From positions 1 to 56,753 of the forward strand of contig NZ_NFIN01000022.1 of NCBI RefSeq assembly GCF_002161765.1: a stretch of 56,753 nucleotides of DNA. Reading direction: 5' to 3'. Source of the stretch: Bacteroides sp. An322. GTDB lineage: Bacteria > Bacteroidota > Bacteroidia > Bacteroidales > Bacteroidaceae. The notes beneath the pieces are model-generated. The model was not told the DNA's origin, ran no database searches, and saw only the letters and a list, made by a program, of their open reading frames with translations. Within the stretch, counting starts at the first letter, position 1; the number at the start of each line of letters is the position of its first letter. Below, piece after piece: positions 9,222-19,900 of this stretch. The translations under genes were made by a program, and so were the position numbers.

Positions 9222-10994
9222 TCAATCTCCAGCCCTGAGCAAGTCTTTCATCAGCACATCCGTACCGGGGAAACCTACATATTTATCTTGCAATTTTCCA
9301 TCATAGCTGATGACCAAGTATCCGGGAATACCCGTTATGCCATACGTATGGCACAAATACTCCCATTGCTCCTTCTTCAGCCGATAATGCACTCCGTTGA
9401 TATCATTAATCGCCGTCTTCCATTCGGTTTCGGGCGATGAAGGTCCGGTCAGGTAAATATAAACCACATCTTTTGAATCTAACTTCTTTTTCAAATCCCG
9501 AATCGCAAACATGCTCTTCCGGCACGGACCGCACCACGTTGCCCAGAAATCTATCAATACGGCTTGACCCCGGTAAGGAGCAATGATAGCCGGCAAGATA
9601 TCCGCGCCCGATACGTTTTCATCCAACTCTGCCACTACATACGTCTTATTCGACTCGGCAAGCAAGGCTTTCGCCTCAAGCGCTTTTGCCTTATCCTTAA
9701 TATATTCTTGAATGGCAGGCTGGGTAATGCTCTTCATCAACTTCTTGTCTTCGGAAGAAAACTTACGTTCTTTCACAAAATTCCGGTACACCGTACGCGC
9801 CTTCTTCACATCTTCCCATAAATCTACCGTCTGTCCTTTGTCGCGCTCCATGTATTCCAAATACGTAGTATAATCATATCCATACCGGAAATAAGGAGAC
9901 TGTACAATGCCCGGCATTTCACCTTTTGCGCCCAATGTAACCAACTCATTCATCTTCAGGTTCAACAAGACATACTGACGATATGCTTCCCCTACTTTTT
10001 CATCGTGTTGCAATGCTTTTTTGTATTTGGCATAGTGATGCTTTACATACTTCGCATATTCATTCGCAGATAATCCGGAAGTCAAATCCTCAAAGCCCGG
10101 TTCTTCATTCATCGACAAAGGATATCCCCATGTTGCCAATTCCGCATTCAAAGCGGATGCTCCGCCATCGAACCATGCTTTTTGCTCTTGCCCGTATTTA
10201 TCCTTCAATAAACGGGAAGCCGACATGCTCAACTTCGGAAGATGAATATAAACCGTCATCTCTTCGCCCGGCACCAAGAACAAATCCAATTGGGCTTTAT
10301 TGATTTGCAAACGGGCACCTCCAGCCAATAACAAATCAGTCTCGATATGGAACGAACCGTCCTGACGTACCCGCACGGTCTGACCCCATTGATTATAAAG
10401 AAGCCAATCGGAATGACGGAACACGACATCCAAGTCCATATCCGGATGATATCCCAAGATATAACCGTTGATGATAGACTTTCCCGCCTTCAATTGCGGC
10501 TCAGGCAAGGCACGGCTTTGCTCCAAACGTCTTGTTTGCAAGAAACTGGGCAAGTAAACGTAAGGCTCAACTCCGGTCAATTGCACTCCATAAATAGTCC
10601 AGCCTTCTTCTTTTTCCACAAAATCCACCGCATGCACACCCTGAGGTATCGGTGCAAACGAAAGGATGATATCCATTTTGCCTGAGTCCGGTATCCGTTC
10701 CGGAACCGTCTTCCCGTCTATCGACACATTTCCCGCTTCACGCAAAGGAAATTCTTGTTCCACACTCCGCAAACAAGTATTCGAAGAGATTACCGCAACT
10801 TCACCCGGTTTCCCGTACAAAACCGCATCAACCTGCGTCTGCTCATCGGTTAATATTATTTTCTTTATCTCTATCTTCGAGGTATTAGCCGTTACAAAAC
10901 ACGGATGAGCGACTTCTCTTTTCCGATAATTCCCGGCTTGTGCCATCATGCTGATGCAGCACATCAGGCATACCAACCAAACATATTTTTTCAT
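9222..10994 (-). CDS. TlpA family thiol-disulfide oxidoreductase, secreted
   Basis: The 590-residue protein starts with a signal peptide (MKKYVWLVCLMCCISMMAQA), so it acts in the periplasm or at the outer membrane. The last 140 or so residues form a thioredoxin/AhpC-TSA-like domain with the redox motif WCGPC in FWATWCGPCRKSM near residue 486 and the cis-proline strand GITGIPGYLVIS. The first 440 residues are a large extension with beta-rich and then helical character that is common in Bacteroidales TlpA-like proteins; its substrate is unknown. It probably reduces or isomerises disulfides of exported proteins. It is preceded by the DUF4954 gene on the same strand with about 90 bp between them. 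Confidence 0.85.
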   Translation of the reverse strand: MKKYVWLVCLMCCISMMAQAGNYRKREVAHPCFVTANTSKIEIKKIILTDEQTQVDAVLYGKPGEVAVISSNTCLRSVEQEFPLREAGNVSIDGKTVPERIPDSGKMDIILSFAPIPQGVHAVDFVEKEEGWTIYGVQLTGVEPYVYLPSFLQTRRLEQSRALPEPQLKAGKSIINGYILGYHPDMDLDVVFRHSDWLLYNQWGQTVRVRQDGSFHIETDLLLAGGARLQINKAQLDLFLVPGEEMTVYIHLPKLSMSASRLLKDKYGQEQKAWFDGGASALNAELATWGYPLSMNEEPGFEDLTSGLSANEYAKYVKHHYAKYKKALQHDEKVGEAYRQYVLLNLKMNELVTLGAKGEMPGIVQSPYFRYGYDYTTYLEYMERDKGQTVDLWEDVKKARTVYRNFVKERKFSSEDKKLMKSITQPAIQEYIKDKAKALEAKALLAESNKTYVVAELDENVSGADILPAIIAPYRGQAVLIDFWATWCGPCRKSMFAIRDLKKKLDSKDVVYIYLTGPSSPETEWKTAINDINGVHYRLKKEQWEYLCHTYGITGIPGYLVISYDGKLQDKYVGFPGTDVLMKDLLRAGD

Positions 10995-11083
10995 ACCATT
11001 TCCTCCTTATCTATTATCACCACAGAGGTCACAGAGTACCACAGAGGATATTAATTTTTAATTCTCAATCTTCAATTTTCAAT

Positions 11084-13072
11084 TTATACAAGTCCGCTCA
11101 AACGGTCCAGCAATTCATTTCCCAATTCCGTCTTTACCTTGATATGTTCCAATACCGCCGTAACGAACGGATTGCTTTCGAATACACCGCGCACTTGCTC
11201 GAAATCGAGTTTTTGCTCCGCTTTGCTTCCATCGGCACCGAAACCGGTCATCGAGGTCAAGGAGAACTCTTTCTTCGCATCTTCGTAAACCAAACGGTCC
11301 AGCCCTACTACAGAGTCCTGCCATTGACGTACAATCGTACAAATATCAGATGCCGTTATCCGTTCCGCATCCAACTGATAGAACTCCAACATCTTTTCGT
11401 ATGCCCATGTCCACTCATACGTATAATAATGCGCATGCATATCGGCAAAGCGGTCGTGTATCTGGTCTACCGTAGACAAGGCACCGGTCTCGATATCGCT
11501 CATCAAGCGTTCGATTTCGCTCTTCGGAGCAATCAAGCCGGAAATGTCCACCCATTCCCCGCTTCCGATGGATGTATCCGGAAGCAGACGCTTGCGGATT
11601 TCCTCATCGCTTCGGAACTGAATCTTTTCCAAACGCTTGATGACAGAGTTTCCCAAGAACTTATGGATAGCCGTTTCGTAGAACTTAATGCCTTTATTTA
11701 ATGCCGAGTTCTTAATCTTCGCACTTTGATAGGCATACGTTTCCGAAGTCTCGCCCGACACCCGTGCCAATTCTTTCAGGATTTCCCGCCCCTTCATCAT
11801 CTTCTGGATAGTGTACGGACTAAGCAAGTTATAATTGATTTGGTCTAAGCGCAACGGGTCTTTACGCAAATCGCGCTTGGGCCACTTCTGCGCGTCACGT
11901 ATGGTGCCCACGCTCCGCAAGTTAACTCCGGGAGCCAAGTAAGTCGTATTCTTGTCCTCTATCAGATAGGAGAAAGGCAGGTCGGAAGTATCTGGATGAT
12001 TGACGTGCCTTCCCATTACCAACGAGAATGCCCCGATGCGTGCGGGCCAAAGGATATACGAGTCGGATGTGGTTTTCGCCCCACGCTCCATCGCCCCTTG
12101 ATGAATCGGTCCTAATTTATACATGTGATTGCTTTGATTAGACCCTGAACCGGCATTCATAAACGAGAACATACCCGCTATCAACAAGGTCGATTTATGA
12201 TGCGTCACCGTAAAAGGACCGGCAAAAATGGCACACGCCTCACCGTTCTCTTCCTGGCAATTGCTAAAGAAAAGCGAATCGGATGCCGAATAATTATGCC
12301 CCATGCGGCATGCCTGCCCCACAAAACATCGGGTAATCATCGTTCCGTCCTCAATATGCGCGCCGCTCGATATGATAAAATCATCGCATACCACTCCATA
12401 TCCAATATGCACCGGGTCGGAAGCATTGCTATTGATTGTTCCGTTCTTCAAGCGTCCGGCTCCTTCTATCTCGCAACAATCCCCGATACGGACATTCTTG
12501 ATATAACCCGAATTGACGATGCTCACCCGGTTTCCAATAGTTCCCGTTTCGGATGCTTGAGCCTCGGCATACGCTTCTATCAATGCCTTCATCCGCTCGA
12601 TTAATAAAGGACGATGACGGTATAATGCCATAATATATGCCTGATGTGCCGAAAGACGGTCGTGTATCATTACTTCCCGTCCGCCGGTCTCGTTCAATAC
12701 CGACACTTCTACTCCATTCCCGAAACGCGATTTTTTATCGGTCAGGATAATATCTACATTCTCGATGAAAACCGATTCGCCTATCTCATAATTGGCAATG
12801 TAGTTTTTCACGTTCTCGATGAAGCAATTATCGCCTACCGTCACATTATGCAAGGTCACATACGAAAGCCCTGCATGTTTGCGTACGCCTCCCGCTAAAC
12901 GGAACTCACCTTCGAACACACCCAAACGTACCTTTCCCGAAAAACGGGTATGATGAATGTATTCAGGCGTAAAGTCCTCTGCCACTTGCACTTCATTCCA
13001 ATCTGTAGCCGTACAAGCCTGAGCTTCCAGCCGCTTGATTTCTTCCGATGTCAATGCACGATAGTTTCTCAT
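11084..13072 (-). CDS. DUF4954 family protein with left-handed beta-helix repeats
   Basis: This 662-residue protein has many hexapeptide-like turns (for example IGDCCEIEGAGRLKNGTI, VHIGYGVVCDDFIISSGAHI), which indicate a left-handed parallel beta-helix in the first 400 residues, as in acyl- and nucleotidyltransferase-related proteins. The rest is mainly helical. It matches the DUF4954 family, known mainly from Bacteroidetes, with no assigned reaction. It has no signal peptide, so it should be cytoplasmic. Its start overlaps the hflX stop in an ATGA arrangement, pointing to translational coupling with that GTPase. Confidence 0.8.
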   Translation of the reverse strand: MRNYRALTSEEIKRLEAQACTATDWNEVQVAEDFTPEYIHHTRFSGKVRLGVFEGEFRLAGGVRKHAGLSYVTLHNVTVGDNCFIENVKNYIANYEIGESVFIENVDIILTDKKSRFGNGVEVSVLNETGGREVMIHDRLSAHQAYIMALYRHRPLLIERMKALIEAYAEAQASETGTIGNRVSIVNSGYIKNVRIGDCCEIEGAGRLKNGTINSNASDPVHIGYGVVCDDFIISSGAHIEDGTMITRCFVGQACRMGHNYSASDSLFFSNCQEENGEACAIFAGPFTVTHHKSTLLIAGMFSFMNAGSGSNQSNHMYKLGPIHQGAMERGAKTTSDSYILWPARIGAFSLVMGRHVNHPDTSDLPFSYLIEDKNTTYLAPGVNLRSVGTIRDAQKWPKRDLRKDPLRLDQINYNLLSPYTIQKMMKGREILKELARVSGETSETYAYQSAKIKNSALNKGIKFYETAIHKFLGNSVIKRLEKIQFRSDEEIRKRLLPDTSIGSGEWVDISGLIAPKSEIERLMSDIETGALSTVDQIHDRFADMHAHYYTYEWTWAYEKMLEFYQLDAERITASDICTIVRQWQDSVVGLDRLVYEDAKKEFSLTSMTGFGADGSKAEQKLDFEQVRGVFESNPFVTAVLEHIKVKTELGNELLDRLSGLV

Positions 13073-14334
13073 AAGCCGCTCTCCTCATCGTAAGTTTGAT
13101 ACAGAAAATCATTGTAAGGATACTTCTGCACGTGAAGTTCCCTTACCTTATTATATAATAGGCGCCTCAACTCCTCGATGTTCGTCTTGTTACGCGCCGA
13201 GATAAAGATGCAATTATCGTTCATCTTCGCCATCCACGTATGCATCAATTCTTCCAATGTTACATTCTCTTTTGTTTTCGGAGTCAAATCGTCCGCATCT
13301 TTTTCTATGTAGGTATAAGCATCAATCTTGTTGAATACAATCATCGTGGGCTTTCCTCCCGCACCTAATTCAGACACAGTCTTGTCTACCACCTGTATCT
13401 GTTCTTCGAAATCAGGATGCGAAATATCCACTACATGCACCAACAGATCGGCTTCGCGCACCTCATCCAAAGTAGACTTGAATGAATCAACCAAGTCCGT
13501 AGGAAGCTTGCGTATGAATCCGACCGTATCGGAAAGCAAGAAAGGCAAATTATCAATAATCACCTTGCGCACCGTTGTATCGAGCGTTGCAAAAAGCTTG
13601 TTCTCGGCAAAGACATCACTCTTGGCAAGCAGGTTCATCAAGGTAGACTTGCCCACATTGGTATACCCCACCAAAGCAACACGAATCAACCGCCCGCGGT
13701 TCTTGCGCTGGGTAGATTTCTGCGTATCAATATCCGCCAAACGTTGCTTCAACAAAGACATACGGTTCAAGATGATACGGCGGTCCATTTCCAACTGGGT
13801 TTCACCCGGACCACGAAGTCCTACTGAACCTTTACCGCCTCCGGCACCAGAACCACCTCCTTGACGTTCCAAGTGAGTCCAAAGCCGTTGCAGGCGCGGA
13901 AGCATGTATTTGTATTGTGCTAACTCCACCTGTGTCTTGGCATTAGCGGTCTGCGCCCGCATCGCAAAAATATCCAATATCAACGAAGTACGGTCCAGTA
14001 TCTTCACCTTCAGTTCGTTCTCAATATTCCGGATTTGTTTGGCAGACAATTCATCATCGAAGATGACCATACCCACTTCGGTTTCTTCATCCTCGTTCTG
14101 CATCTCCAAGTATTCCTTTATCTCTTGCAGCTTTCCCTTGCCCACATACGTCACCGAATTAGGCGTATCCAGTTTTTGTGTAAAGCGTTTCACCACTTCT
14201 GCCCCAGCCGTTTCGGCAAGAAAAGCCAATTCGTCCAAGTATTCGTTCGTTTTGCGTTCGTCTTGAGTCTGAGTAACCAAACCCACTAACACAGCCTTTT
14301 CGGTCTGCGCCTCAGATATTACAAATTCTTTCAT
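13069..14334 (-). CDS. hflX: GTPase HflX
   Basis: HflX binds the 50S subunit and splits stalled ribosomes, notably after heat stress. The 421-residue protein has the N-terminal HflX domain (about 1-200), the glycine-rich linker GGGSGAGGGKGS followed by LRGPGETQLEMDRR, and then the G domain: G1 GYTNVGKST near 213, G3 DTVGFI, G4 NKID. All GTP-binding motifs are intact and the length is typical. A -7 box lies 28 bp upstream. The next gene in the direction of transcription overlaps by 4 bp. Confidence 0.95.
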   Translation of the reverse strand: MKEFVISEAQTEKAVLVGLVTQTQDERKTNEYLDELAFLAETAGAEVVKRFTQKLDTPNSVTYVGKGKLQEIKEYLEMQNEDEETEVGMVIFDDELSAKQIRNIENELKVKILDRTSLILDIFAMRAQTANAKTQVELAQYKYMLPRLQRLWTHLERQGGGSGAGGGKGSVGLRGPGETQLEMDRRIILNRMSLLKQRLADIDTQKSTQRKNRGRLIRVALVGYTNVGKSTLMNLLAKSDVFAENKLFATLDTTVRKVIIDNLPFLLSDTVGFIRKLPTDLVDSFKSTLDEVREADLLVHVVDISHPDFEEQIQVVDKTVSELGAGGKPTMIVFNKIDAYTYIEKDADDLTPKTKENVTLEELMHTWMAKMNDNCIFISARNKTNIEELRRLLYNKVRELHVQKYPYNDFLYQTYDEESGL

Positions 14335-14361
14335 TCAATCTCGTTCTATTTCTAAACATCG

Positions 14362-14369
14362 CAAATATA
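14362..14369 (-). promoter_or_regulatory. -7 box of the hflX promoter
   Basis: TATATTTG on the minus strand fits TAnnTTTG. A partial -33 element (ATTG in place of TTTG) lies about 20 bp further upstream. Confidence 0.55.
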
Positions 14370-14480
14370 AAGAGATTTTCGAATAAAAACAATACGGAAC
14401 GGAAAGCATTCAAATAATATTTAAAGTAAAGATGGGTTTATGATAAATTATATAATGTACGCATACCTATTCATATATAA

Positions 14481-14517
14481 AGAAGGCTGTCTCAATTTTA
14501 TTTTGAAACAGCCTTCT
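14481..14517 (-). terminator. Terminator after the expressed susCD operon
   Basis: AGAAGGCTGT (14481-14490) pairs perfectly with ACAGCCTTCT (14508-14517), with further pairing of TCA and TGA inside. It lies 34 bp past the stop of the last operon gene. The sequence GGCTGTCTCAA recurs in the hairpins at 21836 and 52303. Confidence 0.75.
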
Positions 14518-14551
14518 GATAATGCCTTTTATAACTACAATGAATTATAGA

Positions 14552-15337
14552 TCAATTTGCAGCAGGCAATGTTAAAGTTTCAATATAAGTACCAAAGTTA
14601 CCAGCTGAACAATAATAATAGAATGCTGCTTGGATAATGTTATTTTCAGGATCAAATGCTCCTCCACCAGCTTCATTATTTACATAGACTGTACCATAAC
14701 TAGCATGAGTCAATATAGGTTGGTCTTCTACTACTACAGAATTATCTTCGGCTACTTTAAACACAATGTCCATTCCCTCTTCTACAGGAGCTTCTGCTTT
14801 ATACCACGATGTATGACTCGCTTTGTATACTTTACAGGGACAGTCATCTTCCAATAACGTACAAGTCAAAGAGCCATCCCCTAACAAATCCCATTGAATC
14901 ATTTGGACTGTCCCAGTGGTAGTTGCGAGTGTAGCTTGTGAATAAGGATCAACATCCGCTTCGTCTAATCCGATACTAAATGTATATTCTAATCCAATTT
15001 CTACATTCGGAAATGTTATATTAAAAGTTGCAGTATTCTGTCCTGTAGCAAAAGTAACACTTTCTGGAATCTGAAACATATTTTCATCGTTTCTCAACAC
15101 TGTTAATGGAATCGTTACATCTCCGTCAGTATTTTCACGAACGACGGTTAGTGTCAATTCTTTTGATTCATCAGGTGCCAATTCATAGAAATTATCATTT
15201 GAAGCAAAAGAAGCCTTTATGCAATTTGAATCAACTTGAGTAGCTGGAGTATATTCCACTTCTTCTGTACATGCACTAAATCCCAATGTAAGTACTAATG
15301 AAAGTGCAATAAAGCTATGTTTGAATATTTTGTTCAT
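14552..15337 (-). CDS. Lipoprotein of the expressed SusCD operon
   Basis: The 261-residue protein has a lipoprotein signal (MNKIFKHSFIALSLVLTLGFSAC) and acidic residues right after the cysteine (CTEEVE), which is compatible with surface export in Bacteroidetes. Residues 40-130 look like a beta-sandwich of the Calx-beta type (ELTLTVVRENTDGDVTIPL, TATFNITFPNVEIG). It is third in the susC-susD-lipoprotein operon, where such proteins often act as accessory surface ligand-binding proteins. The gene at 33913-34803 has the same position and layout in the third cassette, with weak sequence resemblance. The ligand is unknown. Confidence 0.75.
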   Translation of the reverse strand: MNKIFKHSFIALSLVLTLGFSACTEEVEYTPATQVDSNCIKASFASNDNFYELAPDESKELTLTVVRENTDGDVTIPLTVLRNDENMFQIPESVTFATGQNTATFNITFPNVEIGLEYTFSIGLDEADVDPYSQATLATTTGTVQMIQWDLLGDGSLTCTLLEDDCPCKVYKASHTSWYKAEAPVEEGMDIVFKVAEDNSVVVEDQPILTHASYGTVYVNNEAGGGAFDPENNIIQAAFYYYCSAGNFGTYIETLTLPAAN

Positions 15338-15372
15338 AATCTCCTAATTTATCGTTAAACTTCTATGCGTTT

Positions 15373-16974
15373 TTATTCCCATACTGGATATGCATTACTT
15401 GGATCGGGATTTTCAAAACCAATCAATGCCGCATTATTATTTTTCTCAGTCTGTACAATACAAAGATTCATCCATGCCGGACGTCCGTTGGTATTGAATC
15501 GGCTGGCATCTGCAAAGTTCGTACCTTCGTAGCCACGGGTTACTGACATATTCAAACGTTTCACATCGAAGAATGTCAGCCCTTCACCCCACAATTCGAT
15601 ACGTTTTTGGAACACAATTTCATCAATCAAAGCGTCACCTGTGGCTGTTGTTGTATATTCTGGATCACGGTATTGAGTCATAAAGTCTGTCAACATCGTT
15701 TGTGCTTGTCCGTTCCCTTGCTGTGCGGCTGCTTCTGCTTCAATAAAATACATTTCTTCTACACGCATCAAAGGATAAGCAGTTGCTGCCCCTACGGTAT
15801 AATCATCGCAATTTCCTTCTGCCGGACGGAATTTCACCGAAGCATATTCTGATAAACGATTGCCAAAATAGCCAAATACACTAGAAGTCAGGAACTGTGT
15901 TTCTCCTTCTAACGCACTACCAGCCGGAGCTACCCACATTTTCTTACGAAAATCGGTATCGCTTAACCGGTTGTACAAACTTGCCCCAATCATGAGATAC
16001 GGTGCCTGGGAAGAATAACCGAATGAAGTTTCATTACTCATCCACGATGCCCAGTTCAAGATACCGGTCTGTACAGATTCGTCTTCCGTTACCATTTGCG
16101 AACCCCACATCCAAGCATCAATATTGTTGAAACCGTTCGTTGTACTCAAGCATTCGGTTTCCGACATCGGAGTAGAGCTGGTAGCGTCAATAGCCATACG
16201 GGCATATTTCTGTGCGTTAGCGTAGTCTTCCAGCCACATATAGTAACGTGCTTTCAAGCCATAGATGACATCCAAGTGAGGCAGGGTCTTGACGCTTTCA
16301 GACAAGTTGCCGATATTTTGTTCAGCGAAGTCCAAGTCAGCCAAGATAAACTCTGCCATTTCTGCACGAGGCACACGCGGGTTGTTGCGAGCATCTTCTT
16401 CTGTTGTATTTTCATCTACAATAGGAACAGTCAATCCCTCTACGTTGGTTCCAGTAGTCTTATCGTTTGGCAAAAACTCGAACATACGTGCCATATCCAA
16501 ATAGAAAAACGCACGGAACGCATGAGCTACAGCCAAATATCCCATTTGAGCCTCTGATGCACTTTCAGGATTAATGGCGGAAATTAACTTATTTGTAGTC
16601 AATACAGCCTGCCAATAATAGTTCCAGATAAATTGCGGGTAAACATAGCTTTCGCCTTGATAAATATTCTGCTCCCATGACTGATACCAATCGTATCCAG
16701 AACTAATAACAGCCATGTCTTCAGTCATTACATCACGTACATGCATAATGGAACCATATCCCCAATCCCAATGATAACTATCGCTAATAGTCTCGATTTT
16801 GTTAAGAGCAGCAGGCATAGCCCATACCATGGCAGAAGTTGCCATATCCGAAGATGTCAATTGTTCTTCCGTGGCTCCATTGGTAGGGAATGTCTCCTCA
16901 ATACATCCGGTAGTTATTGCCAATGATGAAGTGAGGCAGAGTCCCGCCATGAATTTATATAGGTTTGTTTTCAT
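15373..16974 (-). CDS. SusD/RagB family outer-membrane lipoprotein (expressed copy)
   Basis: SusD-like proteins cap the SusC channel on the cell surface and capture nutrients, usually glycans or peptides. This one has 533 residues, a lipoprotein signal ending ITTGC followed by IEETF, the helical TPR-like region (AVAHAFRAFFYLDMARMFEF is typical) and the C-terminal signature region (QKRIELWGEGLTFFDVKRLN). It lies 18 bp downstream of susC and pairs with it. The ligand cannot be inferred from the sequence. Confidence 0.93.
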   Translation of the reverse strand: MKTNLYKFMAGLCLTSSLAITTGCIEETFPTNGATEEQLTSSDMATSAMVWAMPAALNKIETISDSYHWDWGYGSIMHVRDVMTEDMAVISSGYDWYQSWEQNIYQGESYVYPQFIWNYYWQAVLTTNKLISAINPESASEAQMGYLAVAHAFRAFFYLDMARMFEFLPNDKTTGTNVEGLTVPIVDENTTEEDARNNPRVPRAEMAEFILADLDFAEQNIGNLSESVKTLPHLDVIYGLKARYYMWLEDYANAQKYARMAIDATSSTPMSETECLSTTNGFNNIDAWMWGSQMVTEDESVQTGILNWASWMSNETSFGYSSQAPYLMIGASLYNRLSDTDFRKKMWVAPAGSALEGETQFLTSSVFGYFGNRLSEYASVKFRPAEGNCDDYTVGAATAYPLMRVEEMYFIEAEAAAQQGNGQAQTMLTDFMTQYRDPEYTTTATGDALIDEIVFQKRIELWGEGLTFFDVKRLNMSVTRGYEGTNFADASRFNTNGRPAWMNLCIVQTEKNNNAALIGFENPDPSNAYPVWE

Positions 16975-16992
16975 ATCTTTCTTGAATTGAAT

Positions 16993-19900
16993 TTAGAATG
17001 TTAAAGTAATACCTCCTGAAATAGTACGCATCGGTGCGTAATAAGAGTTTGTTACAGAACCTGTTATACTCTGACGCGGGTCTAACCCTTGACGTTTTGA
17101 CCAGTACCAAATATTATCAGCAGTCAGATATACACGGATTTTATCAACTTGAATCTTACGTGTAACAGATGAAGGTAAAGTATATCCAAAGTTGATGTTC
17201 TGCAGGCTCAGATAAGATGCGTTTGTCAAGAAACGGTCAGAAGAAGCCGTCGTATAGTTATCTCCAAATTGGAAACGTGGAATGTTTGACGATGAATTTT
17301 CCGATGTCCACGCATTCAGCAAATCTGCATGGAAGTTGGTTCCTTTCGAAGAAGCTGTCGGAGAAGCCATCATGCCCGCATAATCACTATCATAAATTTG
17401 TCCGCCAATTTGGTAAGTAAAGTCTACAGACAAGTCAAATCCTTTATAAGAAAGACTCGTACCGAAACCTCCGTACATATCAGGCAGGGCTGTTCCACAC
17501 AAGTAATAATCAGCAGCATCATAACTTGTTGTAGTTTCCATACCTATTACATTGCCTTCTTTATCTGTAACATTTTTATAATAAAGTGCCTGACCGTCTT
17601 CTGCTACACCTGCATATTTTTTGATACGATAGGTATACAGTGATTCGCCTTCGCCATAATAATAATTGCTGCTGCTGTATCCGGGAACGCCATCTACTAC
17701 CATTGTTTTACGTTCTTCGGGCAGGTATGTAATCTTATTCTTATAGTGAGTCAAATTCAAATGAATATCCCAAGAAAAATCTTTAGTTCTGATAGGAGTT
17801 GCATTGAATTCTGCTTCTACACCTTGGTTGCGCATATCGCCCACATTAGCATAATATGAAGTATAACCGAATGAAGGAGCCAATGGGAAAGCAAACAACA
17901 TATCACTAGTTTTACGGTAGAAATATTCAACCGTACCCGTCAAACGTCCTTTAAATAATTCAAAGTCGATACCAGCATTAAAGTTTCCGTTGGTTTCCCA
18001 TGTAATGTCTCTGTTACCCATTATATCTGGCAATGCAGCCGGATAACCACCACCGTTCACAATCGTATAGGTATTTATATAACGGTAGTCACCGATATTA
18101 TCATTTCCTTGTGAACCATAAGAAGCTTTGAGTTTCAACATATCAATCCAGTCTACTTGGAAGAAATTCTCTTTTGAGATAATCCAAGCTGCACCAGCAG
18201 ACCAAAAGTTACCCCAACGGTTTTCTGGAGCGAAACGAGAAGAAGCATCACGTCTGTAAGAACCAGAGAAGAAGTATTTATCCTTCAAATCGTATTGGAT
18301 ACGACCAAAATAACCTTCTGTATTGTAATCCGTTATGTAAGAAGAACTACCGATATTGGTAATGGCACCAGACAATTCAATGTTAGTCGGGTCAAATACG
18401 TTCGATTTACTTGCATACAGAGAATAATACTTATAGCGATAAAATTCATGACCCAACATTACTTCCACATTATGTGAACCAAATGTATGTCTCCAATTCA
18501 GGATCTGCTGGTGATTATATGAAATATTACGAGTATGATATTTGCTAGCAATACCATTTGATGAAGCATATTGCCCATAATATGGGTTAGTGAAAAGATT
18601 GGTACGTGTTTCGTCAATATTAACACCACTTGTCCATGTAAATTTAAAATCTTTCAGGAAACGGATTTCTGCAAAACCTGTTGCTGTCATCGCATTACCT
18701 TCATTATTATTAGTATCCAACAAGTTAGCCGCGTATGGGTTTGAACCGCTCAAGAATGGACGACTTAAACCTGCATTGTCTTTATTACCGAAATCATACA
18801 TGGTGAAACCATTACTATCCGTCATGATATTACCTTGCCCGTCGCGAATATACAACGGATAGATAGGTGCAATCTGTGTAGCGTATGCAAAAATATTCGC
18901 AGAAGAATTAGAAGCTCCATCTTCATCCAACGAGTTTGTATTGAAATGGGTGTATGACATATTGGCACCTACTTTCAACCATTCTTTTACCTGATAATCA
19001 GCCTTTAAACGACCTGTCAAACGTTCGTAGTCCGATTTCTCTACAATACCTTCATTTTTCAAATAACTAACAGAAGAATAGAAAGAAGATTTGTTTGAAC
19101 CGCTTGATATGCTTACATTATATTCTTGACGCAAACCGTTTTTATAGGCCTCATCCAACCAATTATCCGGACGAATCATGTAATCTTGTCCGTTATAACT
19201 AACAATATTACCCAGCGTAGCATTCGGATTCAATTTTCCGTTAGTACCAATCAAAAATTGTCCTTCAGGAATTGTATAAGCATTGTATCCTAAACCGTAG
19301 TCACCGCCACCTAACATGCTCGAATTTGCATTAGCATGAGCTGTAGCTTCACTCTGACCTTGCCCCATAAAATAGCTCTTCAAGGCACCATAATACATTT
19401 CATAGTATTGTGCTGGGTCTGTAATGAAGTTATAATCACGTGCTGCTCTTGAGTTAGAACCCCACTTAGCATCTACAGTTACAGTAGCCTTGCCTGCATC
19501 ACCTTTTTTTGTAGTAATAATAATGACACCGTTGGCGCCACGCGCACCATACAAGGCATTGGATGCAGCATCTTTCAATACAGTCATTGATTCAATATCC
19601 TGTGTACTAATATTATTTAAGTCGCCATCATAAGGAGCACCGTCCAAGATAATCAACGGATCATTACCTGCATTAATTGAACTGATACCACGAATACGAA
19701 TTGTCGGTGTAGTGGCACCCGGTTGACCCGATGCGTTATTCAATTGAACACCGGAAACTTTACCTTCCAATGCATTAGCAACGTTAGAAGTTTGGATTTT
19801 CCCAATTTCTTTAGAATCTACTACAGTAGCCGAACCTGTAAAAGCAGACTTCTTTGCGGTACCGTATGCAACGACCAAAACCTCATCCAACACCTCAGAA

